A stretch of 64,000 nt of DNA from Acidobacteriota bacterium (GTDB lineage Bacteria; Acidobacteriota; Vicinamibacteria; Fen-336): NCBI GenBank assembly GCA_011526565.1, contig WYBL01000151.1, positions 1 through 64,000 of the forward strand, written 5' to 3'. This document shows positions 42,084 to 48,937 of the stretch, piece after piece (the stretch's first letter is position 1; each line of letters begins with the position of its first letter). A model generated the notes under the pieces. That model was given only the letters and a program-made list of their open reading frames with translations. It did not search any database and had not been told where the DNA came from. The translations under genes and the position numbers were made by a program.

Positions 42084-43237
42084 TGGCCAAGAGAGGGACG
42101 CTGACGCACCCGTTGAATCGCCGACTCGCGACGGCGCTGGGCCGCTTGCTGGGCCAGCCGGTGGAGCTCTGGCAGTCCATGGGGCTGCTCGAGTCCGTCT
42201 GGCACGCGACCGCCAAGCGGGCCCCGCGCGGGGATCTCGGCCGGATCAAGGACCAGGACATCGCCGACGAGTGCTGGTTCTCGGGCGACGCTGCCGGCCT
42301 CGTCGAGGCGCTCGTGCAGGTCGGCGTCCTCGAGCGCCACGAGACGTACCGCCTGGTCGTGCACGGCTGGTCGGAGCACGCCGACAACGCCGTCCGGCAG
42401 GCGCTGGCGCGCAACAGGTGGGTGTTCTGGGACGGCCAGCCGCCCCGGGCACCGCGCTCGCGCGAGGACGAAGCGAACGAAGCGCCGGCCGGGGAGGCCG
42501 CCGCCGAGGGGCCGCCGGCTCCGGTCGCGGCGCGTGGGCACGTGGCGCCACACGTTGAAACGTGTGACCACGCCGTTGAAACACGTGGCCACATGTCGCC
42601 ACGTGTGGCGCCTGCCAGAGCCTTGCCAGAGCCAGAGCCTTGCCAGAGCCAGGGCCAGCGCCGCCAGGCGGGCGGGGCGGGCGGTAGGCCTCGCGCAGCC
42701 CCGACGCCGCCCGCCCGCCCGCCGTCCCTCGCCGACTCGATCGACCACGACCCCGACGACCCCGGCCAGCGGCGACTCGCCGAACGGCTGGCGTCGATCG
42801 CGCTGCAGCTCGCCCAGGCCGACGACCGGTCGCCGTCACCGGCCGACGTGCGCGAGATCCTGGCCACGGTGAGCACCACGCGCCGCGGTGGCGCCGCGCT
42901 CGACTCGCTCCGCCGGGCCTCGCCTGAGTGGCTGGCCGTCACGGAGGCCTGCTGCGCCGCCTTCGAACGCGAGCATGACCTGCGATCGCCCGCCGACCTC
43001 GCCGAGGCCTGGATCGACGCCAGGGGAGGGCCCAGCGTCGTCGCCCTGGGCGTGCGCGCCTGGATCGAGACGCGCGGTCGCGATGAGCCGCTCGAAGTCG
43101 CCGTGGAGCGCTGGGCACTCGAGCCCGGCGAAACGGGCGAGGAGGTGCCGCCGGGCGTCGTCGAGATCCTGTTGCCCCACCTGCGAGCCGCCGCGGTGCC
43201 GGCACGCGCAGCGGCCGCGACCCGAGGCGCCGCATGA
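42083..43237 (+). CDS. Putative phage replication initiator
   Basis: A 384-residue protein whose N-terminal 120 residues look like a winged-helix replication protein (LTHPLNRRLATALGRLLGQP, AGLVEALVQVGVLER, HGWSEHADN). A Pro/Arg/Gln-rich linker (about 125-220) follows, then a helical C-terminal domain. Its linker DNA holds the CACGTG and GCCAGAGCC repeats below, as origins lie within the initiator gene of lambda-like phages. The initiator assignment rests on layout and context. GTG 42083, with GGGGAGCG upstream, overlaps the previous stop. Confidence 0.5.
   Translation: MAKRGTLTHPLNRRLATALGRLLGQPVELWQSMGLLESVWHATAKRAPRGDLGRIKDQDIADECWFSGDAAGLVEALVQVGVLERHETYRLVVHGWSEHADNAVRQALARNRWVFWDGQPPRAPRSREDEANEAPAGEAAAEGPPAPVAARGHVAPHVETCDHAVETRGHMSPRVAPARALPEPEPCQSQGQRRQAGGAGGRPRAAPTPPARPPSLADSIDHDPDDPGQRRLAERLASIALQLAQADDRSPSPADVREILATVSTTRRGGAALDSLRRASPEWLAVTEACCAAFEREHDLRSPADLAEAWIDARGGPSVVALGVRAWIETRGRDEPLEVAVERWALEPGETGEEVPPGVVEILLPHLRAAAVPARAAAATRGAA
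42539..42608. repeat. CACGTG palindrome cluster in the initiator gene
   Basis: Within 70 bases there are three CACGTG palindromes (42539, 42582, 42600), two copies of GTTGAAAC (42554, 42575), and the pair CCACACGT (42548-42555)/ACGTGTGG (42601-42608). CACGTG is the core of ParB-binding parS sites. The cluster lies inside the putative initiator gene, so it could be an origin, a parS-like site or both. Confidence 0.55.
42614..42650 (+). repeat. GCCAGAGCC direct repeats
   Basis: Four copies of GCCAGAGCC (42614, 42625, 42631, 42642) follow the CACGTG cluster. They encode a Pro/Glu/Gln-rich linker, so coding bias could contribute, but their even spacing resembles iterons. Confidence 0.4.
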
Positions 43238-43464
43238 GGCGCGACCGAGACCAGCCCGAAACCGTGACGGCGCCGCTCCTGACCCTGGACGACGCGATCG
43301 AGGCCCTGCGCGAGGAGGTGGGCAGCGCCGCGAAGCGTGGTCACGTGTGCGAGGTGCGCGTCCGCGTCGAGCTGTCGGCGGACGGACGAGTCACGGCCTG
43401 GGAGGTCGATCCAGCCAAGCGCCGGCCCGTGCCGCTGCCCAGAGGGCCACAGAAAGGTCCTTGA
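43234..43464 (+). CDS. Hypothetical phage protein
   Basis: A 76-residue protein beginning MRRDRDQPETVTAP, with a basic/acidic mix and no known domain. ATG 43234 overlaps the previous stop (ATGA). Its stop codon lies inside the TTGACG -35 element of the next promoter. Confidence 0.5.
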   Translation: MRRDRDQPETVTAPLLTLDDAIEALREEVGSAAKRGHVCEVRVRVELSADGRVTAWEVDPAKRRPVPLPRGPQKGP

Positions 43465-43490
43465 CGGCCGCGCTGAGCCGCGCGCATAGT
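43461..43490 (+). promoter_or_regulatory. Late promoter-like sequence (lysis module)
   Basis: TTGACG at 43461-43466 and CATAGT at 43485-43490 (18-base spacer; 4 of 6 match to the -10 consensus). It precedes a structured leader and an intrinsic-terminator-like hairpin before the lysis genes. A matching element precedes the capsid gene. Confidence 0.5.
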
Positions 43491-43504
43491 TCCCATCGAC
43501 GCAA

Positions 43505-43568
43505 ACGCCGGAGCCCAATAGGAGCCCGGCGTGGACCGAGCGCCCGGGGGTAACGCCCGCCGGGGTAA
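43505..43568 (+). other. Structured leader with direct repeats
   Basis: Contains the hairpin ACGCCGG (43505-43511)/CCGGCGT (43526-43532), two copies of GGAGCCC (43510, 43521) and the tandem CGCCC...GGGGTAA repeats (43541-43553, 43554-43568). No open reading frame is supported here. It lies between the promoter-like sequence and the terminator hairpin. Confidence 0.45.
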
Positions 43569-43616
43569 GGGCCGCAGGACGGTGCAGCAGCACCGACCCG
43601 CGGCCCTTTTGCTTTT
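43569..43616 (+). terminator. Intrinsic terminator with T-rich tail before the lysis genes
   Basis: GGGCCGC (43569-43575) pairs with GCGGCCC (43600-43606), with an inner GGTGC/GCACC stem and loop AGCA, followed by TTTTGCTTTT. It is a strong terminator 12 bases before the first lysis gene, placed to stop upstream transcription or to act as a conditional stop. Confidence 0.75.
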
Positions 43617-43628
43617 CCGGGGGTCGGG

Positions 43629-44195
43629 ATGAAGACGGAGCGCTACAGGGCATTGATCGACGCGGTCGCCGACCAGGTCGGTCTCCCGCCATGGACGTAC
43701 CGGGGCCAGACGTTCACGCCGGGAGAGTGGCTCGAGGGCCAGATCCTCACCGAGTCCGGCGGCGACCCGAACGCGATGCGGTACGAGCCGCACCACGACA
43801 CCCCGGAGCGCGCCGCGCGCGAGGGCGACGGCGACCAGCCTGGCCGCGACGACGGCCTGCTCGAGGACGACCGGTCCTACGGGCTGATGCAGGTCCTCGG
43901 CTCGAACATCCGCCGCCTCTGCGGCGTGCCGCCCGGGACGCCGATGCAGTTCAGCTTCGCGCTGCTCCCCCTGGCCAACCTGTCTCTCGGCCTCCGGGTC
44001 CTGCACCAGGAGCTGCGCGCGACCGACGGCGACGTCGCCCGGGCCCTCGCGCGCTTCAACGGCGGCCCGACCGGTGACCGCCTCGACGCCTTCGGTCGGA
44101 TGCGCCGGGCCGAGTACGTCGAACTCGTGGCGCGCCACGCGGCGCGCGTCCAGAACGCCAGGCGAGTCGCCGAGGCGGGGAGGGTGGACCGATGA
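43629..44195 (+). CDS. Lysozyme-like SLT-domain endolysin
   Basis: A 188-residue lytic transglycosylase. The catalytic Glu is in ILTESGGDPNA (about residue 42), then DRSYGLMQVL and ALARFNGG, the SLT signature set. There is no signal peptide, so it needs a holin to reach the wall. It opens the lysis module and couples to the next gene by an ATGA overlap. Confidence 0.85.
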   Translation: MKTERYRALIDAVADQVGLPPWTYRGQTFTPGEWLEGQILTESGGDPNAMRYEPHHDTPERAAREGDGDQPGRDDGLLEDDRSYGLMQVLGSNIRRLCGVPPGTPMQFSFALLPLANLSLGLRVLHQELRATDGDVARALARFNGGPTGDRLDAFGRMRRAEYVELVARHAARVQNARRVAEAGRVDR

Positions 44196-44479
44196 GGCGC
44201 CTGATCGTGATCGCGCTGTGCAGCGTGCTGGGGGCCTGCGTCCCGATGCGGGCCTCGATCGAGATCGGGGCCGCGCCGAAGCCCCCGAGCACCCTCGAGC
44301 AGGACGTCCTGACCCTGGGGCTCTGCTCGAAGGAGATGACGCTGGCGGGGCAGCAGGCCTGCGCGGAGAACCAGTTGATCCGCGTCGGCGTGCGGCCGGA
44401 GGAGGCAGCTCGCCGCGTCCTCGAGGCGCTGCGCTTCGTGAACAGCGCCCGAAGTGGGCGCATGGAGGACGGACGATGA
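44192..44479 (+). CDS. Small lipoprotein of the lysis module
   Basis: A 95-residue lipoprotein with signal peptide and lipobox VLGAC at about residue 16. It sits where outer-membrane spanins are often found, but it lacks the usual short proline-rich Rz1-type body, so that role is only possible. ATG overlaps the endolysin stop. Confidence 0.6.
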   Translation: MRRLIVIALCSVLGACVPMRASIEIGAAPKPPSTLEQDVLTLGLCSKEMTLAGQQACAENQLIRVGVRPEEAARRVLEALRFVNSARSGRMEDGR

Positions 44480-44967
44480 AGCTCCGGAAGATCGTGCTCA
44501 CGCTCGCCTGCGTCGTCACCCTGGCCGGCTGCAACTTCAACAAGATCCTGATCGACAGCCCCACCGGGCCCAGCTCGACGCCGACTCCCACGCCAACCCC
44601 CACGCCCGTGGCGACGCCGAGCCCGACTCCCGTGGCCGAGGGCCTGGGCGAGGGGGCCTACGTCCGCGTCGGGGTGTTCGCTTACTCCTGCCCCGCAGGG
44701 GTGACGGCGCCGCGGAACGGTTCGGGGGAACTGCCCCTGGCGTGTACGGCGCACGTGACGGCCACGCCGAAGGACAAGAACGGCGACGACATCCCGGCTT
44801 CGCAGCACGGCCCGTCGATCTCCTGGGTGGTCAGCGGGCCCGTGCTCTGCACGGCGCCGACCGAGCCCTTCAATCGGGACTGTCGCGGGTTGGCGGCAGG
44901 CACGGCGCAGCTCCGCGCCACGGTCAAGGGTGTCACGGGAACCCTGGACCTCACGGTCGTCCCGTGA
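44476..44967 (+). CDS. Lipoprotein with Pro-Thr linker and Big-like domain
   Basis: A 163-residue lipoprotein: lipobox TLAGC, a Pro-Thr linker (PTPTPTPTPVATPSPTPVAE) and a beta-rich domain like bacterial Ig-like folds (ISWVVSGPV, GVTGTLDLTVV). It may extend across the periplasm. Coupled by ATGA to its left neighbour and by GTGA to its right neighbour. Confidence 0.6.
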   Translation: MKLRKIVLTLACVVTLAGCNFNKILIDSPTGPSSTPTPTPTPTPVATPSPTPVAEGLGEGAYVRVGVFAYSCPAGVTAPRNGSGELPLACTAHVTATPKDKNGDDIPASQHGPSISWVVSGPVLCTAPTEPFNRDCRGLAAGTAQLRATVKGVTGTLDLTVVP

Positions 44968-45908
44968 ACGCGCTGAAGAAGCTGCGCCTGCTCTGGCAGG
45001 GGAGGAAGGTCATGTCCGAGATCGAGAAGGCCGACAAGCAGGGGTTCCAGTGGGGGATCAACCTCCGGAAGGCGCTGAAGGCCGCGGCGGCCGACGTGTG
45101 GAAGGTGGTCGCCTTGGCACTCGCCGGGCTCATCCTCGACCCGACCTTCTGGACGCGGGTGCTCGAGGGGAACGTGCCCCCCGCCGTGCTCCTCGCCGCG
45201 CTGCCGATCATCGGGGCCTTCACCGAGTCCGGGAGGAACTGGCTCAAGCACCGGTTCGGGATCGCGCTCGCGCTCCTGGTGGCGCTGCTGATGCCGTCGC
45301 CGGCTTGGGCGCAGACGCCGCCGCCCGCTTCCGACGCGGCGCCCGCCCTCGGCGCCGGCGCGCTCGAGGTGGACCTGTCCGGCTGGACCCAGGCGATCGT
45401 CACCCGAGGCGAGAAGCGCGAGGTCGCCGGCGGCCGCGTGGTGGTCGACTACGCGATCTCCGACAAGCTGCGCGCGTTCTCGAGGATCGACATCACGGGC
45501 GCCCAGGATTTCGGCACGATCGAGGCGTTCGGCCAGTACCAGTCGTTCCGCGCGGTCGAGACGTTCGGCGGCCTGCGCTACCAGGTCAAAGCTGGCGTGG
45601 CCGTGGCGGCGGTCGGCGGGACCAGTTGGTCGATCGAGGGAGCGGACGGTCCCCTCGATCCCCGGATGGCGACCGCTCTCCTGCTGGTGCGCCTGCCGCT
45701 GCCCGGCGGCGGCCACGCCTACATCGGCGGTGGTCACCGAGGACCTGTGGGTGGCGCCGCGCTCGTCGGGTCTGTGACGTACCCCGCGGGGCCCACGCGC
45801 TTGATCGTGGACTACGACCTCCCGCTCACCACGCTCGACGGCCTGCCCAGGCCGGGAGTTCTCAAGACCGGCGTCGCAGTTCCGGTCTGGCGCCGCCTGT
45901 TCCGGTAG
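44964..45908 (+). CDS. Membrane protein with internal signal-peptidase-like site, lysis module
   Basis: A 314-residue protein. Residues 1-95 look like a membrane-associated holin-like region (LRLLWQGRKV, then VVALALAGLILDPTFW). A second hydrophobic stretch (FGIALALLVALLMPSPAWA) ends in a classic signal-peptidase site (AWA-Q), about residue 117. The rest (about 118-314) is beta-rich. It may be cut to release a periplasmic or outer-membrane domain. GTG 44964 (GTGA overlap) or ATG 45012 with GGAGGAAGG could be the start. Confidence 0.5.
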   Translation: MNALKKLRLLWQGRKVMSEIEKADKQGFQWGINLRKALKAAAADVWKVVALALAGLILDPTFWTRVLEGNVPPAVLLAALPIIGAFTESGRNWLKHRFGIALALLVALLMPSPAWAQTPPPASDAAPALGAGALEVDLSGWTQAIVTRGEKREVAGGRVVVDYAISDKLRAFSRIDITGAQDFGTIEAFGQYQSFRAVETFGGLRYQVKAGVAVAAVGGTSWSIEGADGPLDPRMATALLLVRLPLPGGGHAYIGGGHRGPVGGAALVGSVTYPAGPTRLIVDYDLPLTTLDGLPRPGVLKTGVAVPVWRRLFR

Positions 45909-45915
45909 CCGACGC

Positions 45916-46128
45916 ATGGCCCCGCAGACGCCGGACTGGGCCCGATACGAGGCAAAGGTGCTGAGCGACCTCGAGCGACTGGAGAAGACGACCGCGAAGA
46001 TCCTCGAGGAGCTGGGCGCCGTGCGCGAGCAGATCGCGGCGCTGCAGGTCCGCGCCTCCGTGTGGGGCTTCCTCGCCGGCGCGATGGGCAGCGCATTGAC
46101 CGGCCTGATCTACCTCCTGCGACGCTGA
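45916..46128 (+). CDS. XhlA/holin-like protein
   Basis: A 70-residue protein: an N-terminal coiled coil (LERLEKTTAKILEELGAVRE) and a C-terminal hydrophobic helix (WGFLAGAMGSALTGLIYLL) ending in Arg-Arg. This is the XhlA layout; such proteins help holins. It starts 8 bases after the previous stop and closes the lysis module. Confidence 0.7.
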   Translation: MAPQTPDWARYEAKVLSDLERLEKTTAKILEELGAVREQIAALQVRASVWGFLAGAMGSALTGLIYLLRR

Positions 46129-46135
46129 CGCCCCG

Positions 46136-46660
46136 GTGCCCGCCGCCTTCCTCCGCTCCTGCACCCGGCCCGGCTGCGGGAACCTCGTGCCCCGCGGCCT
46201 GTGCGACGAGCACCGGCCGGTGCGCCTCGAGGTGCAGCCGGCGCCGCTGCCGAAGCGCCGGGACGAGCGGGCATCGGCGCACGCGCGCGGGTACGGCCGA
46301 GCCTGGCGCCTGCTCCGTGGCCTGGTCCTCTCGCGCGAGCCGATGTGCCGGGCCCACGCCGCCCAGGGGAAGCTGGTCGGGGCGACGGACGTCGACCACA
46401 TCGTGCCGCGAGCTCGCGGCGGGACCGACAAGCTGAGCAACCTGCAGCCCCTCTGCCACGAGTGCCACAGCCGGAAGACGGCGACCCTCGACTCCACGTT
46501 CGCGGGCTGGCAGCGGCGGCGTGCGGCTCGGCGCGACACCCCCGGGGGGGGTGCGATCTCTGGGGGGGACCAGGAGACCCCCGCGAGGTGCGTGCCGCGC
46601 GCGCGTGCGAGGGTTTTCACCCCCCCCGGGGGGGGTAGGGGTGTGGCGGGGGGCTCCTGA
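46136..46660 (+). CDS. HNH endonuclease
   Basis: A 174-residue HNH nuclease. N-terminal Cys pair TRPGCGNLVPRGLCDEHRP, catalytic core VDHIVPRARGG, NLQPLCHECHSRK. HNH proteins next to terminase are needed for packaging and cos cleavage in HK97-like phages. The C-terminal 40 residues are coded by G/C homopolymer tracts. GTG start at 46136; its stop overlaps the next ATG. Confidence 0.85.
   Translation: MPAAFLRSCTRPGCGNLVPRGLCDEHRPVRLEVQPAPLPKRRDERASAHARGYGRAWRLLRGLVLSREPMCRAHAAQGKLVGATDVDHIVPRARGGTDKLSNLQPLCHECHSRKTATLDSTFAGWQRRRAARRDTPGGGAISGGDQETPARCVPRARARVFTPPGGGRGVAGGS
46539..46635. repeat. Long G and C homopolymer tracts, possible packaging site
   Basis: Four homopolymer tracts lie in 97 bases: C5G8 (46539-46551), G7 (46562-46568), and C8G8 (46620-46635), the last a 16-base palindrome. 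They are in the end of the HNH gene, just before the small terminase, which is where cos or pac sites lie. Confidence 0.45.
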
Positions 46661-47154
46661 TGGGGCGCCGCGGCCCAGCTCCCGACCCGCCGCACCTCAA
46701 GGCACTTCGCGCGCCGGCGAGGTCGAAGCGCGACAAGCGCGGCAAGGAGCAGCTCAACGACGCACAGCCGGCGATCGCCGACGTCGCGAAGCCTCCCGAG
46801 TACCTGAAGGGGAACGCTCTCTGGTTCTGGCAGCAGCTCGCACCCGAGGCCGCTCGAGTGGGCTTCCTGACGGTGCTCAGCGTCCACTCGTTCGCGGCCG
46901 CCTGCGAGGCCTTCAGCACCTGGCGCCAGTACGAAGGCCTGTGCGCCGAGGTGGGGCCGCAGCCCGCCGTGATGATGGGCTATCGCAACGCGGCCGACCG
47001 TGCACGGGACGCGCTCGTGAAGGTCGGTGCGCGGTTCGGGCTTGATCCGACGGCGCTCGCGAACGTGAAGGCCTCGCCGCCGAAGGACCCGAGCGACGAG
47101 GCCGAAGAGAAGCGCCGCCGGTTCTTCGGAGTGAGCGGTGGCCGGCAAGCGTAG
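46660..47154 (+). CDS. terS: Terminase small subunit, P27 family
   Basis: A 164-residue DNA-binding packaging protein. P27-type features: MGRRGPAPDPPHLKALR at the start, KPPEYLKGNALWFW, and AAACEAFSTWRQYE. Its C-terminal end binds the large subunit. ATG 46660 overlaps the HNH stop (TGATG). Confidence 0.85.
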   Translation: MGRRGPAPDPPHLKALRAPARSKRDKRGKEQLNDAQPAIADVAKPPEYLKGNALWFWQQLAPEAARVGFLTVLSVHSFAAACEAFSTWRQYEGLCAEVGPQPAVMMGYRNAADRARDALVKVGARFGLDPTALANVKASPPKDPSDEAEEKRRRFFGVSGGRQA

Positions 47155-48937
47155 GCCGCCGGCGCGCCGTTCCGTCGAGCCGACGCCCTGGTGGGGTGAG
47201 GGGCCGGCGCCGCACGAGCGGTGGCCCGGCGTGACCATCGAGATCGAGGCGCACTGGAGTCGGGTGAACGCGCGGTGGGAGAGCCCAGACGGCCGGTTCT
47301 ACTTCGACCCGGCGAGGGCGGACAAGGCGTGCGACTTCTTCCCGACGTTCCTGGTCCACCACCGCGGTGAATTCGCGGGACAGCCGTTCGAGCTGCTGCC
47401 CTACCAGCGCTTCATCGTGCGGGCCGTGTTCGGCTGGCTGCGCGCAGCCGACGGGCTGCGTCGCTTCCGGAAGACCTTCCTTGCCGTGCCCAAGGGAAAC
47501 GGCAAGAGCCCGTTCGCGGCTGGCATCAGCCTCTATCTGCTGCTGTGCGACGACGAGCCAGGGGCCGAGGTTTACGCCGCGGCCGCGGACCGGGACCAAG
47601 CCGCCATCGTCTTCGACACGGCGAAGGTGATGGTCGAGCACTCGGAAGACCTGGCCGCGATGTGCGAGGTGTGGAAGGGCTCCATCGTGGTGCCGTCGAC
47701 CGTGTCGACCTACAAGGTGCTCTCGCGAGAGGTGGCGGGGAAGCACGGGCCGAACATTCACGGGCTGTGCTTCGACGAGTTCCACGCTCAGAAGTCCCGG
47801 GCCCTGTTCGAGGCCCTCCAGCGCGGCATGGTCAAGCGGCGCCAGCCGCTGCTCGTGATGATCACGACGGCCGGCGACGATGACGAGTCGATCTGCTTCG
47901 AGGAGTGGAGCTACGCGCGTCGCGTGCAGACCGGCAACATCGAAGACGAGACGTACCTGCCGGTTCTGTTCGAGATGTCGGCCGAGGAGGACTGGAAGTC
48001 GGAGACCGTGTGGGCGCGCGTGAACCCGGGCCTCGGGATCACCGTGAAGGTCGATGCGCTGCGGAGCGAGTGCGCCGCCGCCGTCAACGAGCCGAAGAAG
48101 CTCAATGACTACCTGCGCTACCACGGGAACCGCTGGACCAACCAGGCGGTGGCGTGGTTCCCGATCGAGTGGTGGGACGCATGCGGGGCCCTGCCTGTCT
48201 ACGTCCCCGGCCTGACGGTAGCTGCTGGTCTCGACCTGGCTCAGCGCGTGGACCTCGCCGCGTTCGACGTCGTCATCCGTCACCCGCTCGAGCTCGCGCC
48301 CGTGGTCGAGGCCGAGGTCGTCACCGAGGAGGGTGACGCCTTGGTGAAGAACACGCTGCGCCTGGCGTTCGAGATCTCCGTCTTCTCGTTCTTCTGGATC
48401 CCCGAAGAGACGATGCGGGACCGAGAGCGCACCGACCGCGTGCCCTATGCGCAGTGGGCCGACGCGGGCTTCGTGACGGTCACGGAGGGCGCGGTCATCG
48501 ACTTCGACCGCATCCTCGACGACGTTACCCGGAAGGTGATCCGGCGCTTTGGGCTCAAGGGTGCCCGCTGCGGCTTCGACCCCGCGTTCGCCTCCGACCT
48601 CGCCCCGCGGCTGCAGAAGGCGGGTCTGCAGATGGTCGAGACACTGCAGAACTACAAGGCGCTCAACACGCCGGCTCAGGCGTTCTACGCCCTGCTCAAA
48701 GCCGGGCGCGTGCGGCACGGCTGCGCGCACCTCTCGCACCCCCTGCGCTGGTGCGCCGAGAACGTGGCCGTGAAGACGGACGATGCGGGCCGCATCCGGC
48801 CAGTGAAGCCGAAGAACCGGAACAAGCGCATCGACGGAATCGTGGCCGCGCTCATGGGTCTGGATCAGATCCTGCGGGAGCCGGAGCCGCGACGGAGCGT
48901 CTACGAGAAACGCGGGCCCTTGGTGTTCGAGGCGTGA
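47138..48937 (+). CDS. terL: Terminase large subunit
   Basis: The packaging motor, 599 residues. ATPase: Walker A VPKGNGKSPF, Walker B GLCFDEFH. The nuclease domain carries acidic residues in AGLDLAQRVDLAAFD and GFDPAFASD. GTG 47138 overlaps TerS by 17 bases. Type resembles the P27-partner (HK97/phi-SLT) large terminase group. Confidence 0.92.
   Translation: MAGKRRPPARRSVEPTPWWGEGPAPHERWPGVTIEIEAHWSRVNARWESPDGRFYFDPARADKACDFFPTFLVHHRGEFAGQPFELLPYQRFIVRAVFGWLRAADGLRRFRKTFLAVPKGNGKSPFAAGISLYLLLCDDEPGAEVYAAAADRDQAAIVFDTAKVMVEHSEDLAAMCEVWKGSIVVPSTVSTYKVLSREVAGKHGPNIHGLCFDEFHAQKSRALFEALQRGMVKRRQPLLVMITTAGDDDESICFEEWSYARRVQTGNIEDETYLPVLFEMSAEEDWKSETVWARVNPGLGITVKVDALRSECAAAVNEPKKLNDYLRYHGNRWTNQAVAWFPIEWWDACGALPVYVPGLTVAAGLDLAQRVDLAAFDVVIRHPLELAPVVEAEVVTEEGDALVKNTLRLAFEISVFSFFWIPEETMRDRERTDRVPYAQWADAGFVTVTEGAVIDFDRILDDVTRKVIRRFGLKGARCGFDPAFASDLAPRLQKAGLQMVETLQNYKALNTPAQAFYALLKAGRVRHGCAHLSHPLRWCAENVAVKTDDAGRIRPVKPKNRNKRIDGIVAALMGLDQILREPEPRRSVYEKRGPLVFEA

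Noticed and set aside
46620..46660. Programmed frameshift at C8G8 fusing HNH to the small terminase (terminase is in the -1 frame)
   Set aside because: The -1 frame meets TAG at 46636-46638 directly after the G-tract, and the +1 frame does not join the terminase frame, so no fusion can form.
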